A DNA stretch of 64,000 nt from Begonia masoniana (GCA_022432975.1 CM039516.1:35754099-35818098), one strand, 5' to 3'; counted from the first letter of the stretch, positions 1-12,014 are shown. Translations and numbers: made by a program. The notes: a model not told the origin generated them from the sequence alone.

Positions 1-544
1 TGTGATAGAAAACACCTCTCATGATTGTCCGTACAAGTGGTGTCTCCATACTTTCAGCACAAATACGACTGCCGCTAGCTCGAGGTCATGCGTAGGGTAG
101 TTTTGTTCATGGTTCTTCAATTGTCTGGATGCGTATGCTACCACTTACCCTTCTTGCATTAATATACATCCCAAGCCAATCTTGGACGCATCACAGTATA
201 CACTGAATTTGCCGTCTTTAATTGGCAATACTAACAGAGGAGCAGTGGTTAATTTCTGCTTAAGTGTCTGAAAACTCACCTCACAAGCTTCAGACCACTT
301 GAACTTGATGTCCTTCCTTGTTAAGCTGGTCATAGGCTTCGCTATTACAGAAATTCCCTTAATAAACTTTCTATAATAACCAGCTAACCCGATAAAACTC
401 CGTACCTCACTGGCATTTCTCGGTCTCGGCCATTCTTTCATTGCCAGAATCTTGGTTGGATCCACGGACACTCCTTCTGCCGACACCACATGACCCAGGA
501 AGTTAATCCTGCTCAACCAGAATTTGCACTTCGACAGTTTTGGT
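1..544 (-). pseudogene. F pol fragment: end of RT and start of RNase H
   Basis: The minus-strand translation from about 544 down to 145 gives the end of the RT thumb and connection ([37 protein letters not shown]) and the start of RNase H with the first catalytic Asp ([13 protein letters not shown]). Further toward base 1 the frame continues as RNase H ([15 protein letters not shown]) but meets a stop where A encodes Cys after GQS, followed by a short deletion at the SDHK motif. The fragment begins exactly where the foreign insert at 545-920 ends. It is a pseudogene and is truncated by the window. Confidence 0.85.
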
Positions 545-920
545 TTCACGTTCTGTAAGCAGAACGTGAAGCGACCGAACGCTCGAAGATGAGCGTTCGG
601 GCGGCTGTGCGAGGGTCGCCCGATCGCCCATCTTCAGGCGTTTGGTCGCCTGTGGTTTTTGGGCTGAATTGCCCCTTCTGTCCCTCCCCTGCTTCGATGC
701 TCTTTTGTCTCAAATGGCTGATGATTTAATTGTCATTTAATTGTTTGTTTTAAATTGAATTGAGGTTTTAGAATGTTTTATTTAAAAAGCCTTCCAATGA
801 TTTCCCAAACGATTTCAATGATTTAATTTCCGCTCAATGTTATGAGATTTACCTAGTATAAAAAGAAATTTTTAAATTTATTGGGAATTTCGAGGAATAG
901 TTTAAGGGTCGTTACAGTTC
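545..920 (-). mobile_element. LTR-like fragment replacing the RT core of F
   Basis: On the minus strand this starts TGTAACGACCCTTAAAC, a typical gypsy LTR start, and ends in GC-rich inverted repeats. It sits between ...CIDYRELN and LSKCKFW of F. In A these motifs are about 380 bp apart and enclose the FIDD active site, so about 380 bp of RT was lost and about 370 bp gained. I see no target duplication. A truncated LTR captured during break repair fits better than a clean transposition. The plus-strand 545-600 end contains an 11-bp hairpin (545-570, loop TAAG) and a 10-bp dyad (575-600, spacer GAAGAT). Confidence 0.6.
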
Positions 921-2728
921 AGCTCCCGGTAATCAATGCACATACGTAGGGTCCCATCCTTCTTCTTGACAAACAAGACGGGAGCACCCCACGGAGAGAA
1001 ACTAGGGCGCACAAAACCCTTGTCTACCAATTCCTTTAGCTGAGCCTTCAACTCCCTCAGCTCAATCGGTGCCATACGGTACAGATTCTTCGATACCGGT
1101 TCAGCACCAGGATATACGTCAATCTCAAACTCGATTTCACGATCAGGTGGCAATCTCGGTAAGTCGTCTAAGAAAACCTCTGAGAATTCTCGAACTACCG
1201 GAATATTTTGAAGTTCCACCTCATTTTGCCTTTGAACATCTACTACGTGGGTAAGAAATCCGATGCATCCTAACCTCATCAGTTGTTGAGCTTTCAAGGA
1301 GGATATAACAGGCATACGGTGTTCCTTTGGTACTGCCTGATAGGAGAACTCTACCTTGTTCGGGCGTTTAAACGACACAAGCCCGGACCTACAGTTGATG
1401 GTGGCGTAATGTCTAAACAGCCAGTCCATCCCCAGAATGACATCGTATCCCATCAGACCGATGACGATAAGGTTGGCATACAACTTCTGGTCTCCCACTG
1501 ACACTATATCACCCCACACAACCTGTTTGGAGTGCATAAACTCTCCGGACGGTAGCATAATGTTGTAAGGCTGATCTGACGGCATACAACAAAACTCCTG
1601 TCTAACTACAAAGTCCATTGCCATAAACGAATGTGTGGCCCCCGTGTCCCACAAGGTATAAGCAGGTGCATCGCATATTGAAATTGTACCTGTAATTACC
1701 GTATGCTGAGCGGCATCATCAACATCTTCCATCATTGTAAAAACTTTTGGCACGACAAGGTTTGGTCTCGTGTCCGGCATCGGGCAATCCCGAACATGAT
1801 GGCCTCCTTTGCCACATCGGAAACATTGGCCTGTAATAAGTCTGCACTCGCCCCTGTGAAGTTTCTGGCACCGTGGGCATACTGAAGGTTGAGGAGCCCC
1901 TATCGACCTCTTTCCCTTGTCTTGATAAATGGTGGTCTCATTGGGCCTCTTAATGCCTCTGTTCTGTTGCTATAGAGGTTGTAAATTCTGACCCCTTTGT
2001 TGTTGTTGCTGTTGAGGTGCATCACGGGGAAATCTCTTCAATGAATCCCTCTATCTTTGGGACTTTATTTCTAAGGCTTCTAACTGGTAAGCCTTGGCCA
2101 CCACCTTCGCATACAGGGCCTCGTCAAATCCCCCGTATGAAATTACCCGTAAGAGGTCCAGCTTCAAACCCTGAATAAATTGGTGCACCTTGTTTTCGTC
2201 AGTGGCCACCAAATGAGGCGCATAGCGGGATAATGATTCAAACTTCTGAACATATTCGGCCACTAATCCGTATTGTCGTAGCCGAGAGAATTCAACCAAC
2301 TTCTCTTTCCTCACACCGCGGTCGAAATACTTCTCGTAAAAGATATTCTTGAATCCCTCCCAGCTTAATGCCACAGTAGTCGACCGCACAGTGTCCCACC
2401 AGAATCCAGCACTCTTGGTGAGATGAAATGTGGCACATGTGACTTTCTTGCTCTCCTCCACCACGGCATAGTTAAATATCTGTTCAATCTGCCAAACTCA
2501 TTCTTTAGCACGAATCGGGTTAGTAGATAGTCCATCGAATGTAGGCGGCTGGAGTCTTCTGAGTCTATCTCCACTGGTGACACGCAGAGCATTACCATGA
2601 ATGTTATTTCCGTTATCTTCTCTGGCCATCAAACGTTCAACTATGCGGGACTGTACACCCACCAGTTCAGTTAGTCGGTCAATGGCACAAGAGCTTTCGC
2701 TTGACTCTTCCTGATGCCCTCTCACCAT
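921..2728 (-). pseudogene. F gag-protease-RT(N-terminal) pseudogene
   Basis: The minus-strand frame starts with [13 protein letters not shown] at 2728, as in A, and remains one frame down to 921. It contains the retrotransposon gag domain ([36 protein letters not shown]), a CCHC knuckle ([14 protein letters not shown], near 1790-1830), protease ([11 protein letters not shown]) and the first RT block ([10 protein letters not shown]). Stops interrupt it near 2498 (Trp to TGA), 2050 and 1972. No function is expected. The same start codon context as A supports the start chosen. Confidence 0.88.
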
Positions 2729-2874
2729 TTCTAAGAAACCCTATAAACAGAATAACCTAACTTAATAAACAAAACTTTCACGGGAATTTTAAACACTTAC
2801 AGTTGGTGGAGCGATCTCACGTGGCGGGTTGTGCAGTCAGACATTTTACAGGATCGATTTTAAAACCTTGTTGT

Positions 2875-2886
2875 CTCTGATACCAT
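2875..2886 (-). promoter_or_regulatory. Primer-binding site of F
   Basis: The minus strand reads TGGTATCAGAGA four bases inside the LTR edge, complementary to the 3' end of plant initiator Met-tRNA. It marks the 5' LTR/internal border and fixes the element's orientation. Confidence 0.85.
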
Positions 2887-2977
2887 AACTGTGACAGCCC
2901 GGGACCTGATTCCAATCGAAATCCGGGAGCCAAGCCATCACTCCGGGACATAACAAAAAAAAAACTAAAAAAAACTC

Positions 2978-2982
<5 letters not shown>

Positions 2983-3018
<36 letters not shown>
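2983..3018. repeat. (AT)n microsatellite
   Basis: An uninterrupted AT dinucleotide run of about 35 bp inside the 5' LTR of F. Confidence 0.95.
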
Positions 3019-3021
<3 letters not shown>

Positions 3022-3244
3022 ACATTATACTGTTAAAACATTGACAGAGAGAGAGAGTTCTCTAGAGTCGAAATCAAAACGGGAAAAACAGTTAAAACCG
3101 AACTACAGGGTAAACAATAGAAGGGAATCAAAATGCTTGGAATAGGATCAGAAGACATGTTAATTTTTGAACCACAGAAATAATAGACAGAAGAAAACAG
3201 GGAGGCAGAAGTAAATTAGACTATTGGATATTTAGAATATCAGG

Positions 3245-3880
3245 CAAGATGGAATTCGAAGAGTGAAGGGAGACATGTAAAAAGAATCTGGATGACAGTT
3301 ATAAATGGCAGCAGAAAACAGGAAATACGGGTGGGAGACATAGGCAGAAGACTGGCGGAAGGAGTCTGTCGGATGATGTAGTTTTGAAGGTAGAAGAGTA
3401 GATGACGTCAGGCGGTAGAAGTGATAAAACTGGGCGGAAGATGTTGAATAAGGCAAAAGTGAACAGTACCGGTAGAAGTGGATCGGTGGATGCGAATAAA
3501 CAAAGGTAGCGGTGGATGTGAAATTGTAAAAACAACGGTAGATGTGAATACGACAGAAATGAACAGTGACAGCGGTGGATATACTTTTAAAAGGGCAGCG
3601 GTAGATGTAGTTTTAAAGAGAAACGGGTAGCGGCAGACATGATTTTAAAGGTAGAGGCACATGTGACTTTTTAAAACAGGCAGCGGGCAGCGGTGGATAT
3701 GATTTTACAAGTAGCAGTGGATGTGATTTTTAAAACGGGCAGCGGTAGAAGTAGACTACAGGCAGAAATGAACTGTACTGTTCACCGGTAGAAGTGAACT
3801 GTAATGTTCACAGGTAGAATTGATTTTTAAAGGAAAACAACGGTAGAAGTGATTTTTAAAGCAGCGGTGGATGTGATCGG
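3245..3880 (-). repeat. Degenerate short-unit array in the LTR of F
   Basis: A roughly 25 to 40 bp degenerate repeat with recurring GCGGTAGA(A/T)GTG, GCGGTGGATGTG, TTTTAAA and GTGAACAGTACCGG elements. Read on the minus strand, 3480-3452 gives CTTCTACCGGTACTGTTCAC, nearly the unit of A's homogeneous array (CATCTTCCGGTTACTGTTCAC). It is probably the unhomogenised ancestral form of that array. Confidence 0.7.
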
Positions 3881-5552
3881 AAGATGCAATTTTAAAGGCA
3901 AAATTAGACAACTTTTAACAGGAAGACATACCAATAGAGAGCGTAAAACAGAAGGCATAAAAAGTTTCAGACCCTAAAAAACCGAATCAAAACAAGATTT
4001 TCAGTCATAACAGAAAACATGACATAAGTTTAAGATTTCAATCTGCATGGATAGCTCTAAAACCAGAGACCACCCATACATGAACAAATCAGGAAAGAAT
4101 TCAGTACAGTTCCAGAATATTTCAAAATATATAAATACAACTGTCAAATACAGAGGTTTTAGACATTCACTACAGATTCCATACATTGTTTGGAAAGAGA
4201 AATACAAAGGCTGTACAGAACTGAACCTACACTTCAAGTGTTTTAAAACTTCTAAAGATGATACAGAATTTGACTTAACTTCAGAATATACATTCTCACA
4301 GGTTCATATCTTGTCTGACTGCAGCAACCACTCCCCGAGAGCTCGAGCCACCAGCCACCTATTCATCAAACTGAGGCACAAGGTCCTCATTTTCGGGTTC
4401 AGTACCTACATCAGAGAGTTCACCTATGAGTCTAAAACTCAGTAAGAACATATATAAATGTAGTGATGCATATGCTATGCATGAAGTTTCAGAATACAGT
4501 GACAGAACAGTACATTACATTTTAGTGGCAGAGGGGTATAAGAGGGGCTTATAGGGGAACTGGCAAGTGCACGACAGGCACAAACAGATATACAGAAACA
4601 GAACAGTAGGCCAGTCCCCGTCCCGCACTTAACCAATACATTTCAATCAGATTTTATCTTGTTTAGCTTCAAACCGTGTACAGAAAACAGTTTTGCATGA
4701 ACTTTCGGGAAAAATCGTGTATGCATGGACGTTCACAGTGCTTACAATTGAAACGGCAGACAACAGAAACAATAGAACAGAACCTAAAGGAAGAACAGAC
4801 TGCTCGGAATTTAACTTCGACTTATCTACCCAAAACCTCCTAACAGAAGTAAAATCCTAGAGTCTCCATGATGTAGGGCCTTAAGGACCAGCCTACGGGT
4901 ATGAACTTACCTGTTTGCTGTAGAGTTGATGTTCTTGGTCGTCTCGGTTATGCACGGACCTATACATGCACGGAAGGAAAATAAAAAAGCTGCAAATGCT
5001 AACAAATAACATGAAGGATATGCTTCTAACTCCATTCAGGCTTTTAGAAAACAAACCAACATGTTTTCATGCAATAACAGCGAGTTTTCTCCAAAATATC
5101 ACAACCTTTAAACTTCAACAAAACTGTCATTTTACTTGTCCAAACACGTCAGCATAAGCAAATGTTTACCTTAAGCCGAAAACAGAAGAAAACCAAGGAG
5201 ATCGAAGGTGCTTTGATGGATGATTTTCGCCTGGAAGAGAGGAAACAGAGAGGGAAATGGAAAGAGCAGAGAAGAGAAAGTAAGGGTTTCACGTAGGAGG
5301 GGAGAGAAGAGAGTATGGCTTCTTCAACAAGTTGCCAAGTGTCGATGGCTCATTGGTTCCTTCCCACCAACCTTAATTCTTACGCAATTTGCCCCTCATT
5401 AGTTTCCAACTAATCTATTAATTAGTTTGTCCATTCGATTTCGCCATTAAACACTTCGATATATTTATTAAAACATTCCTTGGATTCAATAAAAATTCAT
5501 CCCACTTAAATGATTCGGGGAATAGTTACATGGTAAAATGCCGGATGTTACA

Positions 5553-6548
5553 GGCTCGGCTCGGCTCGTTTAACTCATGGCTCGCGAGCCGACTCGGGTT
5601 GAAATTTTTTCAGGCTGGCTCGTTAGGCTCGACTCGTTAGGCTCGGTGAGCCAGATTACTTCCGGCTCAGCTCGGTTCGAATCGCTCGTTAGTCATGTCT
5701 ACCTTTTTATCCGACGAATTCGAAGCTCCGAGCCACAACAAAACCTCCATAGAATCAAAAATTGCTTTACACTAAAAATTCATACTTTAATACAAGTTTA
5801 CATGGGCGCAAAAGAGAGATAATATTCAAGGTTTTACCTTTGGCCAAATGATTCCTCTGACCACCGAGACTGTGGTTTTGGCGTGGAAGCTTGCAACTTT
5901 CTTCTCAGACATATTACAAGTTTCGATTCTCTGAAACCTCCGACCAACCTAGTAGAATCCGACGTTGTCCTCTTTCAACTCATACCAAAAACAATCTGAA
6001 AACTCCCTTTCTAACAGAGAAGAAAACAAGCATAAATTTAAAAATTTACGAGAGCATGACGAGGGAATCCCCTCATATTTATACAGTACCGTTTGATTTG
6101 GTTATGTCGATATGAGATAACACTCGCCCACACATCTAGCGTGATAGGTTTTTTTTCCTTCACATCTAACGTGTTTAATCGGTCCTTGCATCATACAGAT
6201 TAAGTTTTGAAACCATGATAGAAAGTGAGAGAGTACAACTCACTCCAAAAGCTAGCTCAAGGAGTGAGGGAATCTCCCTCATATTTATACAGGACCGTTT
6301 GTTTTGGTTCTGTCAACGTATGACAACAGTTCTAAAAGCAGAAATCAAATGCTTGAATTTTTTGTTGAAATTGCTAAGAAGGACCTCGAGTACAGAAGAA
6401 GAATTTGTAGAGAAAAAAAGAGAAGGATTTTGCTGCGAATGAAACGTCTGTGGAGGTAAGGGAGATACACAAATTAACAGGGGAATGAGTTTCCTTCTCT
6501 AGAGCATAACACTCATGAAACCTTGAAATACGAATATCATGACAAAAT
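5553..6548. other. Non-coding stretch, GCTCG-rich at its left end
   Basis: No supportable gene. 5553-5690 is dense in GCTCG/CGAGC words with dyad symmetry, a pattern common in plant non-autonomous DNA elements, but no terminal repeats could be defined. Two related blocks containing a TCATATTTATACAG core lie at about 6060-6120 and 6265-6325 and look like an old direct duplication. Confidence 0.4.
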
Positions 6549-6680
6549 GGACCTCAAGCTATTTTTTAACAAAATAAACCTTGTCGGGTCACTGTTTCTC
6601 TAGAACAGAGACTTGTGCTCATTTTTCAAAAAATGGAGATCCGTTGATTTTGAACGGGTCCCCGTTCAATTTGAACGGAT
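6549..6680 (+). repeat. Left arm of an inverted repeat flanking A
   Basis: From ACAAAATGGACCTCAA to CGTTCAATTTGA this is an imperfect reverse complement of about 20745-20880. It includes a hairpin at 6650-6669 with 9-bp arms TTGAACGGG and CCCGTTCAA and a 2-nt loop. The two arms lie outside the A insertion and its copia host LTR, so they are two copies of an older repeat. Confidence 0.6.
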
Positions 6681-7628
6681 CTCTATTAATGTTACACGGG
6701 TCCTTATTCCTTCGCAAAATCGTGCAGGGACTCGTGCATTGCCAGCATGTCCCTTCTCAAATTAGAGCATGGACGGGAACCCGCTCATTTGAGAACGAGT
6801 CCCTGTTCGCATTTACAAGCACGAGTATGTTGACTTTCAATTTTAAGCGAACAGTTGTGGATGTCATTGAAACTCTTTATTTGAAACGTAAACTCATTTT
6901 GTATCTTCGAAGCATACAATTGTCATTCACACTCGTCTTCACAAACTATCATCAATCGCCGAGATTCACTTTTACTAAATTTCACCCCACAATCATTCTT
7001 CAATACATAATCAACGTTTTCTTCTTTAATTTTTTTTTTAAAGAGCTGTATTATTTTCTTCAAATAAAAACCAATTCCACAAAATTTGTGTACCGGATTT
7101 CTTAGGCACTCATCATCCTCTCAGTCGCATAAAGAATAAAGTTCTTCATCGTCTATGGTTTTTAAAGTCGAATGCACCTCTATTTATTCGTCGTCCTGAT
7201 TAAAAGTAAGAATATCGCTATAAATAGGTGTGGAGTAGGAATCTCAGTCCATGTTGGGATCACAATTTGTTGCCCCGTCAAATTCAAACAATCTACTCGA
7301 ACTAGCATCCTCAAACTTTAAGGTTAAGGTGAAAAATCTCGAGAAAGGGGTTGGGTACGAAATGGTTCTACGATTCATCGCTAGAGAGCAACGACGGTCG
7401 AAATAAGTGCATTATGCATCGGTTTGGGCGATCGGAATGTGGCTTGAGACAACAAGAACGGAGGGGGGGTCATTTTTTTTCTAGAGAAGGGTCGAGTGGA
7501 GGGTGGCCGGTCCCCAATTCTATATATAGAATCGACAAACGTGGACTTGGTTTGCGAGAACGGGTCCTTGTTCTCATGCTTTTAAGTTAGAAACGGTGAC
7601 CTCTGTAAATGCAAATATATTGCAAATA
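6681..7628. other. Non-coding stretch with recurrent GAAC..GTTC dyads
   Basis: No supportable gene; open frames here are short and lack domains. Dyad-like words recur, for example CGTGCAGGGACTCGTGCA near 6720, GACGGGAACCCG near 6774 and GAGAACGGGTCCTTGTTCTC near 7558. A poly-pyrimidine/poly-T segment lies near 7020-7040. Confidence 0.4.
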
Positions 7629-8193
7629 TGTTGGTATTAATTTTTGGCAAACTACATTTATGGTAATAATATTTTATTCAATTATTTTTCAAATTAGTAG
7701 TTTATTTCTTAGTAATCAAGAAATAATCTATTCAGATTATTGGTTGGATGACTATTGGAAATCATGAAGATATTGGTGAAAGTAAAAATTAGGAAACTTG
7801 AAGATCAAGGAAAATATTAGATATTCTAGAGACATTTATTTTTTGGAAAACTTTATTTTGGAAAGCTGATTTGAAAACGATTTGATGAATTATATCAGGC
7901 CTTGAGATCACATTATCATGGGATACTTTCCTAAATCTTTGGGATCCATATCCAAGTAGGTGGCAGTACTTTCCTAAAATATCACACGAGGTGTCACGCA
8001 ACTGATTTTGTGATATTCAGTTTCCTTATTTCTTGCGGCTTTGAATTTCGATTTGGGAATTAGTTAAACCTCAAAATAAGGCAGTTACCAATGATATTTA
8101 AGCGTTTGTTTTCTAAAGAAGCGACTGACGGATTTATTATTCACGGAAGGAGATTTCTTCATCATTGAGCCGTCACCGTTCTTTCTCTCCCAA
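7629..8193 (+). repeat. Probable Ty1/copia LTR, left part (split by A)
   Basis: Starts TGTTGGTATTAAT, typical of copia LTRs. It runs to the A insertion site, and its last five bases (CCCAA) are A's target duplication. The right part continues at 20095. No copia coding sequence is seen in the window, so it may be a solo or truncated LTR. The left border is inferred from the TGTTG start only. Confidence 0.5.
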
Positions 8194-11100
8194 TGTAACA
8201 CCCGGCATTTTTGCCTATGTAATAATTCCCCGAATATGTAAGCGGAATTTCTCTGATATTAATGCAATGATTGTTTTTAATAATATTGTCGATGTGTTTA
8301 ATCGAACGAGGGTGATTCGTGAGACCGAATCGATTAACTAAATAATGTTTTAGTTAAAAACCAATGGAAGGGCAAATTAGGAAGAAATTAAGGTTGGTGG
8401 GAGAAATCAAATGGATGATTGACACTTGGCAAACTTGTGGAAGAAGACAAGCCATGTATCCCATTTCCTTCTCTTCCTCCTACGTGAGACATTTCCCTCT
8501 CTGCTCTCTTTCATTTTCCTCTCTGCTTCTCTCTTTCGATTGAAGAAAACCAACGCAAGGAGTTTCTTCCTTCTCTGATTTTCCTCCTGCTTTTCGGTCT
8601 AAGGTAATCATCTTAGATAGAAAACGATTTTAGTTTATTTATTTGCTAGTTTCGTGAGGTTTAGGGTTAATGTCTGTTTATGCATGCTATAGGTTCATGA
8701 ACCACGGTGCTCGTGCGTTCAAGCTTGCTGCATTTTGGACCACAGGTAAGTTCATGCATCTACGTTGGCCCTTAAGGCCCTACAACTCGGAGGTACTAAG
8801 GTCTGGTTCGGGTAGATAGGTTTTAGGTTATGTTTTAAGTTAAACGTGTTTCCGTTATATTCTGTTTCCTGTTGTATTCATTCTGTCATCTGTGAATGTT
8901 AAGTTTAAGCATTTCACTTATTCATGCATACACGTTTCCTGTAAAATCATGCAAATGTTTTCAGCACCGGTTTTGAAGTAAGTAAGATAAAATCCTGTAA
9001 AGAAAATGTATGGTTAAGTGTGGACGAGGACTGGCATCCTGTCAAGTACTCCTGTTATGTCCTGAAAGTGGCATGTACATCCTGTTGCGCCAGCTCCTTC
9101 TCCCACTTATACCTTTCCTGTCTAGTGAAACGCAATGTTAAGTAATGTAATGTTCACGTATTTTAAAAAGTCCATGCATCACTGCATTTCATTTCATGTT
9201 CTTATTGAGCTCTAGGCTCATAGTTGAACTCCTGTTGTAGGTATGGATTTTCCAGATGAGGAGCTTGAGCCTCAAATTGACGAGTTGATGTAGTTGGAGG
9301 GAGGAGCTCACGGGATGGTTGCTGCAGTCAGACAAGATGTATTCCTGTGAGCGTGTATTTTTGAAAGTTAAGCCGAGTCCTGTATAGACTTTTATGTTTT
9401 GTTTTAAAACTTCTGTTTTGGTGAACTTGAAATGTATGTCAAGTTTCTGTAAAACTTTTGGAAATCTGTATTGATATTCAAAACCTCTGTATTTGACAGT
9501 TGAATTACGTTCTGAAGTATTCTGGAATTGTTTGGAATATTTTCTGTTGGCATGTGCATGGATGGTTTCTGGTTTTAGAACTATCCATGTAATTTGATTT
9601 TCTTAAGTTTCTGCCGTGGTTTACTGTTATGTTCGAAAAATTCAAAATCATATTTCGAATCGGTTTTGAAGGTTTGAAACGTTTATGTTTTATGCTCTCT
9701 GTTTGTTTGTCCTTCTGTTAAATGTTGACAAATTCTGTCTTTAAAACTATGTCTTCCGATTGCATCTTCCGGTTACTGTTCACACCTTGCATCTTCCGGT
9801 TACTGTTCACACCTTGCATCTTCCGGTTACTGTTCACACCTTGCATCTTCCGTTACTGTTCACACCTTGCATCTTCCGTTACTGTTCACACTTTGCATCT
9901 TCCGGTTACTGTTCACACCTTGCATCTTCCGGTTACTGTTCACACTTTGCATCTTCCGGTTACTGTTCACACCTTGCATCTTCCGTTACTGTTCACACTT
10001 TGCATCTTCCGGTTACTGTTCACACCTTGCATCTTCCGTTACTGTTCACACTTTGCATCTTCCGGTTACTGTTCACACCTTGCATCTTCCGTTACTGTTC
10101 ACACCTTGCATCTTCCGTTACTGTTCACACCTTGCATCTTCCGTTACTGTTCACACCTTGCATCTTCCGGTTACTGTTCACACCTTGCATCTTCCGGTTA
10201 CTGTTCACACCTTGCATCTTCCGGTTACTGTTCACACCTTGCATCTTCCAGTTACTGTTCACACCTTGCATCTTCCGGTTACTGTTCACACTTTGCATCT
10301 TCCGGTTACTGTTCACACCTTGCATCTTCCGGTTACTGTTCACACCTTGCATCTTCCGTTACTGTTCACACCTTGCATCTTCCGGTTACTGTTCACACCT
10401 TGCATCTTCCGTTACTGTTCACACTTTGCATCTTCCGGTTACTGTTCACACCTTGCATCTTCCGTTACTGTTCACACTTTGCATCTTCCGGTTACTGTTC
10501 ACACTTTGCATCTTCCGGTTACTGTTCACACCTTGCATCTTCCGGTTACTGTTCACACTTTGCATCTTCCGGTTACTGTTCACACCTTGCATCTTCCGTT
10601 ACTGTTCACACCTTGCATCTTCCGGTTACTGTTCACACTTTGCATCTTCCGGTTACTGTTCACACTTTGCATCTTCCGGTTACTGTTCACACCTTGCATC
10701 TTCCGTTACTGTTCACACCTTGCATCTTCCGTTACTGTTCACACCTTGCATCTTCCGTTACTGTTCACACCTTGCATCTTCCGTTACTGTTCACACCTTG
10801 CATCTTCCGTTACTGTTCACACCTTGCATCTTCCGTTACTGTTCACACTTTGCATCTTCCGGTTACTGTTCACACTTTGCATCTTCCGGTTACTGTTCAC
10901 ACTTTGCATCTTCCGGTTACTGTTCACACTTTGCATCTTCCGGTTACTGTTCACACCTTGCATCTTCCGTTACTGTTCACACCTTGCATCTTCCGGTTAC
11001 TGTTCACACCTTGCATCTTCCGGTTACTGTTCACACCTTGCATCTTCCGGTTACTGTTCACACCTTGCATCTTCCGTTACTGTTCACACTTTGCATCTTC

Positions 11101-12014
11101 CGGTTACTGTTCACACTTTGCATCTTCCGGTTACTGTTCACACCTTGCATCTTCCGTTACTGTTCACACCTTGCATCTTCCGGTTACTGTTCACACCTTG
11201 CATCTTCCGTTACTGTTCACACCTTGCATCTTCCGGTTACTGTTCACACCTTGCATCTTCCGGTTACTGTTCACACCTTGCATCTTCCGTTACTGTTCAC
11301 ACCTTGCATCTTCCGTTACTGTTCACACCTTGCATCTTCCGTTACTGTTCACACCTTGCATCTTCCGGTTACTGTTCACACCTTGCATCTTCCGTTACTG
11401 TTCACACCTTGCATCTTCCGGTTACTGTTCACACCTTGCATCTTCCGTTACTGTTCACACCTTGCATCTTCCGTTACTGTTCACACCTTGCATCTTCCGG
11501 TTACTGTTCACACCTTGCATCTTCCGTTACTGTTCACACTTTGCATCTTCCGGTTACTGTTCACACCTTGCATCTTCCGGTTACTGTTCACACTTTGCAT
11601 CTTCCGGTTACTGTTCACACCTTGCATCTTCCGTTACTGTTCACACTTTGCATCTTCCGGTTACTGTTCACACCTTGCATCTTCCGGTTACTGTTCACAC
11701 CTTGCATCTTCCAGTTACTGTTCACACCTTGCATCTTCCGGTTACTGTTCACACTTTGCATCTTCCGGTTACTGTTCACACCTTGCATCTTCCGGTTACT
11801 GTTCACACTTTGCATCTTCCGGTCACTGTTCACGTTTTTATTCATTTCCAGTTTATGTTTATTTATTTTACTTTTATTTATTTTATGTTATCCATTTTAA
11901 ATGTCCATGAGTTTAAAAAGTCGAAAAAAAATAGTCGTCCCCCGTTTTCCGCAAATGTCCCGGAGTGACGGCTCGGTTCTTGGATCCCGATCGGGTCCGG
12001 TTTTCGGGGCGTCA
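8194..12014 (+). repeat. 5' LTR of A
   Basis: 3.82 kb. A donor-like CACAG/GTAAGT (GT at 8746) is followed by a TTGGCCCTTAAGGCCCTACAA box. Then come an AGCTCTAGGCT dyad near 9208 and an acceptor-like TGTTGTAG/GTA (AG at 9239-9240). The 26/27-bp minisatellite occupies 9762-11833. The LTR ends TTTTCGGGGCGTCA. Confidence 0.93.
9762..11833 (+). repeat. LTR minisatellite, 26/27-bp units, 5' LTR of A
   Basis: About 78 head-to-tail units, each GCATCTTCCGG followed by TTACTGTTCACACCTT (27 bp), or the same with CCG instead of CCGG (26 bp). About twenty units read CACACTTT rather than CACACCTT, and two read TTCCAGTT (near 10246 and 11709). The unit has no stop codon in any forward frame, so all three plus frames stay open for about 2 kb. 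The resulting repetitive peptides are not genes. Confidence 0.97.

Larger units (their letters stand above)
1..5552 (-). mobile_element. Element F: decayed Ty3/gypsy chromovirus (relative of A), truncated by window edge
   Basis: Read on the minus strand, this holds a 5' LTR (2890-5552), a Met-tRNA primer site, gag, protease and parts of RT and RNase H, leaving the window at base 1 inside RNase H. The 3' LTR is outside, so no target duplication can be tested. Its proteins are collinear and clearly homologous to those of A at 12177-16607. Its LTR start on the minus strand (TGTAACATCCGGCATTTT) matches A's TGTAACACCCGGCATTTT. Premature stops and the replacement of the RT core show that it is an old, dead copy. 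Confidence 0.9.
2890..5552 (-). repeat. 5' LTR of F
   Basis: This LTR is about 2.66 kb. On the minus strand it starts TGTAACATCCGGC at 5552 and ends ...GGGCTGTCACA at 2890, next to the primer site. It shares with the other LTRs a donor-like CAG/GTAAGT (minus strand, GT at 4910-4909) and an acceptor-like TGTAG/GTAC (AG at 4407-4406). A degenerate CGG(T)AGATG-type array lies at about 3245-3880. An (AT)n tract lies near the 3' end. Confidence 0.85.

Noticed and set aside
5553..5690. GCTCG-rich segment as a complete MITE
   Set aside because: Dyad-rich, but no terminal inverted repeats with target duplication could be defined.
6581..7105. Open frame of 174 codons
   Set aside because: No domain, dyad-rich and low-complexity DNA, poly-T inside, no homolog recognisable; probably chance.
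9722..11968. Three overlapping plus-strand open frames of 677-748 codons (and three of 535-606 codons at 18175-19995)
   Set aside because: They translate the 26/27-bp minisatellite in all three phases because the unit lacks stops. The peptides are pure repeats of the same words with no domain.
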